Assembly (NCBI GenBank): GCA_030549495.1
Contig: JAUIRK010001052.1
Coordinates: forward strand, 1,922,001 to 1,986,000
Direction of reading: 5' to 3'
DNA length: 64,000 nt
Source of the DNA: Nectonema munidae
Taxonomy: Eukaryota; Nematomorpha; Nectonematoida; Nectonematidae
The notes below the pieces were generated by a model. It did no database searches. It was given only the letters and a program-made list of their open reading frames with translations, and was not told the origin of the DNA. Shown one piece after another: positions 1-11,300 of the stretch; position 1 is the stretch's first letter; each line of letters begins with the position of its first letter. The position numbers and the translations under genes are program-made.

Positions 1-835
1 TCATGAGTCTACGAGAACGATGGATGCTTGACTTAGAAAGAGTCAACGAATTCAGTTCAATCCCAGCTGCAAGAAGTACCGGAGCAACAATGTGCACTGC
101 GTGGCGCACAGATGTATCTGTTCGATCTAAAGCTAATAAAATTTTGGATTTTGAATAATTTTTTATGAGTATGATTGTTTATTCTTATCAACTTTGTCAA
201 CACATGAAGTGCCAATATTCTTCTCAGAATCTTGACTTGATGTGTCACCATCAGAATTAGACTCTACGCATGTTTTGGATAGTAGTGATATGATTTCTGA
301 TTTACTTCTTTTTTTTTCTTTTCTCTTCAGCACTTTTACGTGTTTCTTTGAGAAAAACTTTTACGAAAATATTGAAGATCTTCTTTATCGATATATATTT
401 TCCTATCAGTTCTCTAATCATTCAAGAAGATTTTGTCTTGTTCGATTTTAACAAGTTTTAGTACATCAGCATGTGAAGTATCAAAGAGCTTGATCAAAAT
501 ACTTTCAAAAATAACTTCCTTTTGTTTTTGCTTTTTTCCCCATGTTTTTTATTTTTCACTACACTTTCGTAGTTGGTGTATAACTTTTTTATCCTTTCAA
601 CACATTTTGGTTTATGGGAAGTTGGTATTGATACTGGATCCATACTGGGACCATACTGCTATAATTTCATCTGCAACAATATTTGCTACATCACTTTTCG
701 ACTTTTTCAATCTGTAAGTGTAGAAATATAAACGCGTTAAAACCTCATTTGCAGTTGGAAGTTGAGATAAATTTTCTAATGAAGTATTTTCTAAACAACC
801 TAGCATATAAAGATTGTGCCTCGTAACCATGATTA
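1..835 (-). pseudogene. Degraded element-associated gene (family of uncharacterised invertebrate proteins)
   Basis: Minus-strand reading gives an N-terminal part at 830-612 (NLSQLPTANEVLTRLYFYTY, then VANIVADEIIAVWSQYG), a middle part near 480-430 (KLFDTSHADVLKLVKIE), and a C-terminal part at 140-5 (LALDRTDTSVRHAVHIVAPV, then LSKSSIHRSRR). From memory these blocks occur in this order in a large, poorly named protein family copied many times in invertebrate genomes and probably carried by a transposon. The frame is broken between blocks and the window edge cuts the 3' part. I cannot name its transposon class. Confidence 0.45.
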
Positions 836-2050
836 ATTCAAAAGAAATGTTCCTAAAATAATATAAAAAAATAAAAATGGTTGAGAAAGATTAGTTGAGC
901 AAACATAAGTTTTCAGGTATTAAATTTCATTATTTTTAAAATTGAACAAATTGGAGTTAAAATAAATTTAAAAAAAGCAGACACTGAAAAAAAAACATAG
1001 AAAAAAGTTGATACAAATCTTAAAAATGTACGTATAAAATTGAAAAATTAGCTACATTTTTTAATTATCTTCTAGACTGAGGGAACCTTTAGAATAAATG
1101 ATTTCTCTAAAACTTTTGATTTTTCGGATTTTCTTTAAGATTGAAACTAAATAGAAACGTGTGCAAAATAAAATAAGTTAAATGGTTTTTTTGGTACACC
1201 CTAGTATATATCTTTATAACGCTCGTTTCTTTCTCAGTTTTATATCTCGTCAAAATTAATGCATTTTATAGCTAGTTTATAATTCAAATTTTGTATTTAT
1301 TTCCGATAAAATTTAGATTAACATAAAAAAAACGCGCTTGCTTTGAATATTTCGGGTAACGAACGGTTTTATAGAATGAATTGAGTTCGCAAACCGAAGT
1401 TCCAGTGTACTTCTAGAAATTTATTCTATATGGCAATCAAAATTTCTAAATCCTCAGTGATATTCGATTTATATTTCATTTATAGAATTTGTATTCCTCA
1501 ATTATTATCTCAATGATTTTTGGTCAAAAGAAAATAAAGTTTATGTTGTTTCTAGATGGCATACGTTTATTTATTGATGGCGGTTTTAAAATCTCACGTT
1601 TTTATTCACTCATTATTATTTTGAATAAGAAATTGTTTTGGATCAAAAAATTATAAATAAACGAAAATTATAAAAAAATTGCATCTAGACGCCCAATACC
1701 GCCATTCGAGGTAGTAAAATATTGCTTTCAGTATCTGTATGTCGAAATCATCTTGAAGTGAAGCAATATAATGCTTTATTTATGATAGGCAAAATGTGGT
1801 AAAGGGAGCTTTGTGATTTAGATTTTAGACATTTGTTTTCCAATTTCTTTCTATCGAAGATTAAAATTGTCTTAGCGCAATTTTACTTCATTAGAAAAAA
1901 ACAAAAATTAACCTAATTTCTTGCATAAAATTAAGCATATGAAATAACAGCTAGCATGCCTGTCTAAAGGGCAAAGTAAACCAAAAATATTTCAAATAGA
2001 GACCCTTGATCTTTGAGGCTTATACGTACTTCGTTATGGTAGGCAAAAAA
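836..2050. other. Gene-free AT-rich stretch
   Basis: I see no coding block, structured RNA or clear repeat here, only AT-rich sequence with scattered poly-A runs. If the TAF4 gene ends near 8 kb, this is spacer downstream of it. Confidence 0.5.
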
Positions 2051-2054
2051 ATTA

Positions 2055-2160
2055 TGAATCAGGGCGCACATCCGGAGGCAACCGCCCCCCCCCTAATGTT
2101 TTTTCCGGGGGGGGGCGAAAATGACCTTCCCCCCCCCCCCCCCCCAATAATTTTCTATAA
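2055..2160. repeat. C-run repeat with GCGCACATCC end
   Basis: It begins with agggcgcacatccgg, then has opposed C9 and G9 runs that can pair into a hairpin, then 17 C (2129-2145) followed by aataatttt. The same end motif and C-run join recur at 4209, 21577, 31820-31856 (opposite orientation), 30423 and 39010-39050, so this is a dispersed repeat. Confidence 0.6.
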
Positions 2161-2491
2161 GTAAGATTGCTGCTTGTTTATAAAACATGTATGATGATCA
2201 CATTTTTCCTATCGAACATATTTTACAGACGATGCGTGAGAACTATATATAATCCATTGCTTCAATATGCACGCAATAAGTAAGCAATGTTTATTACAAT
2301 GTCTCCTCTTTGAGCAAACACATGTTGATGATCCACTAGATTTTCTCATCTTCTGTCCCAGTGATTCTATTTCTCTTTATCTCTCCTCTCTTTTTCTCTC
2401 GCTTTCTCTGCTAAAACTCAATCATTCATTCAAGCTCTCTTCTTTCACTTCTCTTGTTAAGCTCTCCTATCTCATTCAGCTCTATTCTCTC

Positions 2492-2690
2492 TAGTGACGT
2501 AGTTAGGCTGGGGCATGAGGGGCCGTGCCCACACTCCTATGTACCGCATGGTGCCCCCATGCAACTTATGTGATATCACTTTTTGAAAATTTCTCCAATG
2601 AAAGGATCAAGAAAGTATAAATAATGTTGCGCAAGTTTTTTGTTTTTAAATTGTGCCCCTTCTATGAACTTTTTTTTGGCTACACCACTG
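2492..2690. mobile_element. hAT-like miniature element, about 200 bp
   Basis: The left end tagtgacgtagttagg and right end ggctacaccactg are imperfect inverted repeats of the CAGTGGTGTAGCCA type seen at the ends of many hAT miniature elements. The flanking 8-mers attctctc and cttctgtc agree at 6 of 8 bases. Inside there are GTGCCC-rich blocks near each end. There is no coding capacity. Confidence 0.55.
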
Positions 2691-3192
2691 CTTCTGTCTA
2701 ATTTGCATTTAGAGTTAAATTAAAATAGTTTTCAATCGTTACAATTTTATATCAATGAATATTTTTAGACTCGCGCTAAGAATTTTTTTTCAACAAAAGT
2801 CACTTTTAATCTTTATCACTACGTTTGTTACATTTTGTAACATTTGAAAACTTTAATTTTTTCAAGTCAAGAAATTTTTTTCAATAGTTATTTGGGAATG
2901 AATATTTTGATTATCTATTCAGTTTAAAAGCAAGAATACTCTATTTGCTTAATATTTGAGCAGAGATATTTTTTTATAATGTTCGATTGTTAAATTTTAT
3001 AAGTAACACTGTACATAATCAAATCACTTTTTTTAAGAAAATTTGTTATATAATATCGAAACAAAATGTTTTAGTTGTTAAAGATGTACTTGATCTATTT
3101 ATGACAGCTGTCAGAATTTTATTTGTAGACAAATATTCAAAAAAAAACGCAATGATTTTCTTTTCTCGTATACTTTGATTTTGTTAGTTTGG

Positions 3193-3375
3193 TCCTCGGA
3201 CATGGCGCCCCATTATTTTCATAAGACAGTTCGTCCCATGAACAATTCGCCCCATTATTTTTATAAGACAGTTCGTCCCATGGACAATTCGCCCCATTAT
3301 TTTCATAAGACATTTTGTTTCATGAACAATTCGCCCCGTTATTTTCATAAGACATTTTGTCTCATGGACAATTCT
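3193..3375. repeat. 42-bp tandem array, about four copies
   Basis: The unit contains cgccccattattttcat, aagacagttcgtccc and atgaacaatt, repeated near 3206, 3248, 3290 and 3332 with a few differences. The 42-bp period keeps one frame open, so a 78-codon ORF here is a by-product and not a gene. The wording of the unit (GGGCGAA..GTC..) resembles internally repeated termini of non-autonomous hAT-type elements. Confidence 0.8.
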
Positions 3376-3600
3376 AAAAAATTAAGAGATAAATTGATTA
3401 ATTTGAAATAATTTAATAGAGATAAAATAAACAAGAATATAAAATTTTTTAATAATTTTACACATATAATAAGCAAAGATGGATGAAACTAATAGTCTAT
3501 GAGACAATTTGTCAGCCTATTCCACCCCCTAACATTTTTGGATTTTTTTAAACTAGTTTTTTATTAAAATTTTTTAAAAACTAATTTTTTTGTATTCGAT

Positions 3601-3999
3601 GGTTGTGGTAAAAATGCCCCCAGAAAAAATGCTCCCGGAAAAAATGCCCCCAATTAAAAAGTAGGAAAAAATGTCCCCTAATTTTTGATTTTCGGGATTT
3701 TTTTAATTATATTAATATTTTTATTTGGTACCGTTTTGAAAGGCTAAATTTCTAAAATTTTTTAATCTATAGGGTTTTTTTCTTTATAAAGTTCTTGAAA
3801 ATACAAAAAATCTTTATTTGACATATCTTTTTTAAAAATTTTAATTAATAATTTTTTGAAATTTTTTGTGTTGGGGCATTTTTTCCTAATTTAAATTGGG
3901 GCATTTTTTCCTACTTTTTAATTGGGGCATTTTTTCCTACTTTTTAATTGAGGGCATTTTTTCCTACTTTTTAATTGGGGGCATTTTTTCTGCGCACTA
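3601..3999. mobile_element. 399-bp miniature element with tandem-repeat inverted termini
   Basis: Both flanks carry the identical 8-mer TATTCGAT (3593-3600 and 4000-4007), the target duplication length of hAT elements. The left arm has three copies of a gaaaaaatgccccc phrase. The right arm has four inverted copies of a 26-27 bp phrase (attggggcattttttcc, tactttttaa). The two arms are inverted repeats of each other around an AT-rich core. No ORF. Confidence 0.85.
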
Positions 4000-4208
4000 T
4001 ATTCGATATGCAAATTTAATTAAAATATTTTCGCTGGAAGTATAGTATTTAAATTCACCAATTTTGTAAAAAAAAATATAAAGTAGTCTTATAAATTTAG
4101 GACTTTAGGTATGCGCTGAATACACTCTATTTTAAAGGATTGCTTGAATATTTGGTCTCCCTTGGTATTTTCAGACCACTAATTTTGAAAATTGCAAGAA
4201 AAAAATTT

Positions 4209-4240
4209 CCCCCCCCCCCCCCAATAATTTTTGTGATGCA
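4209..4240. repeat. C14 run followed by aataattttt
   Basis: Fourteen C followed by aataatttttgtgatg. It is a fragment of the dispersed C-run repeat seen also at 2129, 30423 and 31820. Confidence 0.6.
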
Positions 4241-5358
4241 ATTTGAAGGCAAACAGCAAAAAATCAATTATACTATCGATACTGACCCATCGAAATGAAC
4301 TTTGGGCATTAAAGAAAGATGAAGAGAATTTACTACACGTCAATCAAATGAGAATAATAAAAAATTATTGGAATAAAGACTTGACAAAATTAGAAATGAT
4401 GTAATAAGGAGGAAACTGAGAATTAAGAATATTTGTGAGGTTATTTTTGTGAAGACATTTTTATGAAGAGTAGAATAGCCGAATTTGTGATGGTTAGAAT
4501 GTGTAAGGAACGATATGGAAAATAAGAAGCTGAGTGCCAGGGATGTACGTGATAGACAAAAGTGGAAGAAATACCTCCGAACCTAAATTTGGCAAAATGG
4601 AGAAGAAAAGGCATCTACATTTGTTTACTTTTTATGTTGATCCAAAAGAATATGAAAATGATTAAGAGAACAAAATATAAAATGTCTAAAAAGTAAATTT
4701 AACCCCAAATATCTTTAATTTTAAACCTTTTGGGTAAAATTACTCATAGGCTAGCTGAAGTGGGTAAGATTTACCAATAAGCGTTTATAGAACTTCGCTC
4801 TTAGAATTTAATATTAACGAATGGATAGTACATTTAAGGATAATACTAGTGACAATATTTCACCTGTTGGATGTTTTCCTTCTCAGTCCTTTGTATATCT
4901 GAATTTTATATTCATCATTGCATATATTTCCTGGACAACATTAAAATGTGATCAAAAAATTTTGGCATATTATTTTGGTACACGCGATTCTTATTATTAA
5001 TATTTCGTGTACTCTCCAACAGGGATGAAGAGGTTTTTATAAGGACACACAACTTTTTATAATAAAATTTTCAATATTTGGATATCATTTTCTAATACCT
5101 TGACTTTTTTAAATGGATTAAATAGTTATATTTTTTCAACCATTTTTTTTATAAAATAAAGTGTGTGAGTGGTCGATATAGACAGGTGAGCGTTCTACCA
5201 AGATGACCGCTAAAACAGGTTTTACTGTATTTCAATTTGTACATTTCATCTTGATGGGTTTCAATTGGCAATGAGATAATTCAAAGGAAAGAAACATTAT
5301 TAAACAAATAACAAAGGTAGAATTGTATTTCGTTTGAAAGGTAATAAAGAAAATTACA
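4241..5358. other. Gene-free stretch
   Basis: AT-rich sequence with no conserved coding block. Short fragments near 4320-4640 look like decayed element sequence but I cannot assign them. Confidence 0.4.
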
Positions 5359-5520
5359 TTAACCCTTTCATACACAATGCGATCTGATGGAATAAAAAGT
5401 GGCTGCTTCATGCACAATCCCATAGAATAAAAATCCTCTGCCTTAAGAATATAAAAACTCATTGAAAAAGAAGAAAACCGATAAATTTTGGTGGGAGAGC
5501 TTGAAAGTTTTAAATAAATT
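5359..5520. mobile_element. piggyBac-type miniature element fragment (CCCTTTCA end)
   Basis: TTAA followed by ccctttcatacacaatg, then further in ataaaaactcattgaaaaag. The same start and the same internal phrase are at 28486-28560 inside a fuller copy. The right end is not clear here. Confidence 0.5.
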
Positions 5521-7771
5521 TTTTTTTGTAAGAGTTGGAATTAAGAGAGTGTAATAGCAAATAAATCTAGAAAGTAATAGCTTTTATGTTTTGGTCAATT
5601 TAAGAAAATGTGTGCCGTTATTAAATGCAAAGATTTATTATTAATTTTAATTTTGTTTATTAAAGACACACAACACCAAACCGAATCTAATTACTTCTTT
5701 ATAAAAAACATCTTTAATTATAAAATTTTCAATTGACTATCGGTTTCTACATAAATTGAATCTAAAAATTTTGACACGGTTATTTTGAAGAATTTCTTTC
5801 AGATAAAATTGGAATTTTTGTACACATACTATCTTCACCTAGATATAAGTAAAATTCTAAAACATAAGACTGAAATAAATCATGAGTCATTGCTTCTTTC
5901 AATATATGACATTCCTTTGGCTTTACATTCCCAAAAAAGTATGCCTTTGGCTAGAACTAAAACAAGCTCTATGCAAATTATATTGACTCATTATTTTGAC
6001 AAAAGATCTTGTAAGCAGAAGGTCTTTCTTGATGTAAACTTTCTTTGATCTCATGTTTCAAACCCTTAGACTCATTCATCTCTTAATTAGACCAAAAATG
6101 TACAGATATAGCTACTACATCTTATACTTTCCCATTTCTATTCATATGCTTCCATTGTGGAGGTCTAAAGTGTTGACGAGCTCATAGAACCCATTGATTT
6201 TTTTAAAAATATGTGTTGAATAAAAAAATGAATGGTAAACAATGGTTTAGAAAAGTTTTATTTAGGCTTTATACGTAAAATTGATAAAATTATATTTCGA
6301 CAAGTTTTCAAAGGTAAAAAAATAGAAAAATTCAACAACAAGCAAGTCTTTCACCATCAATTCTTGCCACTTTATAGAGCTAGTTACGTTTGCATACTTC
6401 TACCACCAATCAGAAGAGATAAGTAAATTGTGTTTGGGAGCGACTCAGGTTAATGCCAAAAAAGCAAAATACAAAGTCAAGCAAGCAGTTCGCTATTCTT
6501 TCCTTACTTTTAGTTGTGGTTAGGAACTGGGAAGAGAGTGAATCTTAACAAAAAAGCTAAAAATCATACTATTATTTACATCGAATTTATGCAAAACATC
6601 GATGATAAATATGAATTTAGACATTTCTTGGCTGTATACGTTATTGTCTTTGGCATATAAAATCAATTTTCATTACACGCATGCCCTATTACTCCATCCA
6701 CCGCCCTCTATTAATATTTATATTGATACTCTTTTTTCTGAAGTGTATTGATTTAACTTATCAAATTTTAAGTGAAGTCAAAAAAAGTAGTGCAGATTAA
6801 TATTGGCTCATTCTTATATACTTGTAATAAAAAAGACACAAATACTGGTTAACACTAAAAGCACAGATTATAAACTAACAAGCAGCATATCTATAATTTT
6901 TCTTCTAAATTGCGTAGAAATGCTGTAATTTCTTGCAGTTACGGTTCAAATTTTTTAGAAGACTCAATTTTTGTAATCTCAAGAGAATGACATTTTAAGG
7001 GCTCATTAAAACAGTTGAAATTATTATGAATATTGAGCAAACTTTAAAGACATTTTAAACTCTTTTAAAAAACGTGAAAATAGCATAAAACACACATTTT
7101 TGAGAACTGAATAGTGCTATGAATCCTGTCTAAAGTTATCGAGAGGTGAAATGCTTTCTCGAGCCCTGGAATGCGTTTAAAAGAAGTCATTCGCCCTCTT
7201 CGCATCTTCAATATGCGCGCTTCCTAAAATATATATAAAACTGGAAAAATAATTCTTAATGTGCGGGGCTTGAATATAACTTACACAACATCTCAGCAGA
7301 ATGGAACGAAAGATACAAATGAATAATATTTATGTGTAAATACAAATATATGTATCATTTTACTCTCTCCTACATTTATTTTCTTACACTCCCATTCTTG
7401 TCTTGTGTCTGAAGAAGCCTTAAGGAGGCGACATATCATTCTATAATCTAGTAATTACAAAAAGAGGCTATTTATCTAATATTCAAGTATTTCCGATATT
7501 TTTAATAGACGTCAAAGGATCTTGGATCAGAAAAATCAATTTATTATGAAACTTTTAGACAATAGATTGTCCATATATTGCTAATATTCCTTATTATTAT
7601 TATCAAATACAATTCAACATCATTCGTACTAATTTCATATGTAAATTATTTGGGAAACTTTTTTACATAAAGATAAATTACTTTAAATTTTACATTTCGT
7701 TTTTTTGAAGGCCCAGTGTAAGATTAGTATTTATTAAACTCAGTGTTGTCGATGCACGTTGTACTGTCAAC
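5521..7771. other. Gene-free spacer downstream of TAF4
   Basis: AT-rich sequence with short plus-strand ORFs at 5785-6048 and 6232-6426. They are AT-biased, match nothing I know and lack convincing splice neighbours, so I do not call them genes. Confidence 0.4.
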
Positions 7772-8062
7772 CAGTGGCGGATCCAGAAATTTCTTATAAG
7801 GGGGGGGGGGGGGGGGGGGGGGGGGGAATCTATTTAAATTTTGTTAAAAGTCTTCAGAGAATACGACAGCTGTATTATGTGTTTTAGAATCACTAATTAT
7901 CTATGTTTTCATACTTTTAACATTATTTTGTCATGAATAAATTGCAAAAATTTATTTTTATACATGTAGGGGTATACATTAGTAAGGGTAATTTTCGAAG
8001 TCATTTTTCATAGGGGAGCCTAGGCCCATGAGCCCCCCCCCTCCCCCTTGGATCCGCCACTG
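7772..8062. mobile_element. hAT miniature element, 291 bp, with 26-G run
   Basis: Ends CAGTGGCGGATCCAG and CTTGGATCCGCCACTG are inverted repeats. Both flanks carry the identical 8-mer CTGTCAAC (7764-7771 and 8063-8070). The element holds 26 G in a row at 7801-7826 and a C-rich tract near the other end, plus a minus-strand AATAAA at 7951-7956. A second, 5'-truncated copy is at 38170-38417. It lies 130 nt past the TAF4 stop, so it may be within the TAF4 3' UTR. Confidence 0.92.
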
Positions 8063-8191
8063 CTGTCAACTGTAAATCCTCAAAAAATAAAGATTATTAT
8101 TACTTGAAAAGAAAAGGAATATAAGAAATTGGTTTAAAATGTAATAGCTATCACTTATATAATTACCTGTTCTGTTGAAATGAAAGAGTCC

Positions 8192-8302
8192 TCAACGCAA
8201 GTGGCCAGAGAAGAAGAGTGATGCTGGAATCGTGTCTTTGTCTTGTTCAAGCACAAACATCAGGTCTTTTAACTTTACTCGCTTTACTCGCTGACGAAGG
8301 TA
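8192..8302 (-). CDS. TAF4: TAF4 terminal exon
   Basis: The last coding exon carries YLRQRVKRVKLKDLMFVLEQ followed by DKDTIPASLFFSGHLR and a TGA stop. It matches the TAF4 C-terminal RQR..RV.L.DL.F.LE segment, which wraps the TAF12 pair and is required for TFIID integrity. The acceptor is gcattgaatgcag-like. It is separated from exon 10 by a 4-kb intron. Confidence 0.93.
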   Translation of the reverse strand, partial: YLRQRVKRVKLKDLMFVLEQDKDTIPASLFFSGHLR

Positions 8303-11300
8303 CTGCATTCATTAAAAAGTAGGTTAAACTTTGTATAAAACATAAAATAAAGAGAAAAGGTAATGGATAAAAATCCAAATCATATTTATGCCATTTTTAT
8401 AATTTTCCTTCATTTCCAATCTAAAGCTCATTAAAAAATTAAAGATATGCAAAGGAATGATCTTTTTTAGAGTACGATGCATGACATAACAATAAACTTC
8501 GTAAAAACACAGATTTTGAGTTTTTCATAGCAAAACTAGATTTCGTTTTTTTCATAATAAATTTTTTAAAAAGTTAGAAAAAAACTTTGCAAAATACTTG
8601 ATTTATTCGATCGAAACTTTAACTAAAAGATTTATTATTTTGTGTTGGTCATATGTGAGCAAAATTTGAAAAAGTTGATGGAATTGACATCAAATTGAAT
8701 ACAAACTTTCAAACATTTGGCCAACGAGTTTCATTTGATCATTTTTCGAGATGGACCCCCTATTTTGAGCGCCAATTAACTCAAACTAATAAAAATAAAA
8801 TAATTTTAGTACAAGTTTTTATCTTAATTGTAAGGTAAAGGTGATTTTTAGATTAAATAAACTTTTTTCGAAAATTTTTAAAAAAACCAATTTTTCTAAA
8901 AAAAATTCCTAAAAACTAAGCGATTTCCCGAACTGGCTAAAATTGCAAACAATGTATAAGTAGCACTTACCCTAGCACGTATTAGTGCTTTTTTTTAAGT
9001 ATAGGCCTCTGAATCGTGTCGAAGAAATCTCCTTTATGATTCCTCGGACTGCATTTATTCCTAGCGTAAAATATCTTACTTCGAATTTTTATCTTTCAAA
9101 TTAAAAATGTGGTTTTGAATTTTTAAAGATTTTTTTTATAAAATTTATGTTATTTCAAAGAACTACTTAATAACCCTCAATGATGTTTAGGCATATATAG
9201 GCCTCATTATTTTTCAGGCTCTTAAATTATTATAGAGCGTAGAAATGAATTATAGTAATGCTAATTTGAAATATTTAGTGTTATATTTGTATTAGTATAT
9301 GCTTATAGAATTATTTATATAGTTATTAGTATATGTTTATTTGAAATATTTAGTGTTATATTTGCGTCTATAAAAATAACTCATGAGGTTTATCTAACAA
9401 AGAAATTAAAAATATCTTAAAAAGATGGTAAAACACGGGTGAGAAAAATATTGTAGAGTGGGGTTTTCTTAACACTTGACTCCATAGATATAAGCATAAA
9501 ATCTCAATCAAAATCAGCTTTGGATAGCTGTGTGAATTGATGAACTATAAAGAATCTTTTATTTCAAATTTAATTCTAAAACTTCTCTCGCAATTACTTA
9601 AATACTGTTGAACCACAGTAATGGGATCATAAAAATGGTATCGTTCCATCACTACCACTGACACACATTTGCGAACAAAAATAGCAAAGATAAATATTCT
9701 AAATCAAAATAGGTTAAATAAAGAAAAAAATTTCAAACAACTAATTTTGCAATTGCATCAGATTTATATACTTTTTTTGGGATCTTAATGAGATAAATTC
9801 AACGATGCGTGTCTCACCTCTACAGATCAAACAGTGCTAAATATATGATACGTTAAAGTGGGGGTAAACCGGACCTTTCGTAAAAAGTATAAAGGTCAAA
9901 ATCAAATATCTCAGAAACTGTTGCACCTACTAAGCTCATTGTGATACCATTTCAAATCTAAATACAATATGATAGTGAATTGGAAAAAGAACAGTTACTT
10001 CAAAAACGCAATTCATCTTTGCTCTAAATAGACGAGCCATCAATGAAAAAAACTAAAGACCCACAAAGCAAACAATAGAATAAGAAGAGATTCCTTCAGG
10101 TGAGATCACTACTAGGTGTAGAGAAATTGCATCTATAAATCACAACATCAATACGGAAAAGGAAACTATTTAGTAGCTAAGATATGAATTCGATAATAGG
10201 AGACAAACTGAAGTGAAAAACTACCATCGTTGCTGTCTTCCGACAAACTTGGACGTGAGAAAAATAATGAGCACTTTAATCGTTCGCGATACATGATTAG
10301 GCATCAAGAAATTTACTAAAATAAGTGTATTACTATCCCCACCAAATCCAAAATTAGGAAAATGGCTTAATAGGAAGGCTGAAACAAAATTTAGAGGCTT
10401 GCATGAATCGCCACAAGGAAACTGTCAGGTTTGAAAAATATCTAAGTAAAAAGAGCTGATGCCTGTCGTGAAAAAACGCAAAAAATTCTCGTACTTTGCA
10501 ATTTAAAAAAAGTATGAGGACTTCAAAAGAAAGTATCTAGAACTAAAAGATCGGATTCTGAAAGTTTGTGATGCTAATACAAAAAGAATGTGTCTTGCAC
10601 AAGCCAGATGCACACATTCTCTGTATGTGGTACTATGCATCAAAAAGTGAAAATTAGAATGTCGGATATGAATTTGTTTTAGCATCATGAAGACATGAAA
10701 CACTAAGTACTCCTGATAATAGACTAAACAGTAATTATATTATTGCCACCAAAAGAATAATTTTTGAAATTATTAAACAAAGTAGAAATGTGAGTGATGT
10801 GGTTGAGTTTAGAGACTGGATTACAACTGACAGATCAACTTTAGAACAAAGAAATTGGAAGCAGAAGAATTAAACGATTCCATGCCGGATAATTTTACTG
10901 TAAAAGTTCAAAATGCTTTTTTACAAGAAAAGAAACATGAACTAAGAGAAGGAAGGCGAAATTGCTGCTCCTTTTATGAGAAGGAAGATGAAATAAACAA
11001 TTATTTGCTACTGGTTATGGTAAAGGAAAATGCGAAGACCCTTAAAATGAAACTGCGATAGCATCAGTAAGACTGTGAAGAGATTAGCCGCCGGAATAAA
11101 CCTTCAAAAAACTATATTTGATGTACCTACTATGGGTTTTAAGACACTCCTCAATTTTTCATACAACATTAGAAGAACAGGCAGAAGTTGGTGAAGCCCT
11201 TTGAAAATTCAAAAACTCTTACAGGTACTTTATAATAATAAGTGGTCTACTGTTTTGCGAATGAAAATTAAAATTTTTGATTTAATCAACAGTAAGTAAA

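Noticed and set aside
3193-3375. CRISPR-like array
   Set aside because: Units are directly adjoining with no unique spacers, in a eukaryotic genome.
3175-3411. 78-codon plus-strand ORF with repeated HYFHKT motifs
   Set aside because: It is only the open frame of a 42-bp tandem repeat (42 is a multiple of 3). It has no splice context or family.
5785-6426. Two plus-strand ORFs of 87 and 64 codons
   Set aside because: AT-biased, not similar to anything I know, and without conserved neighbours.
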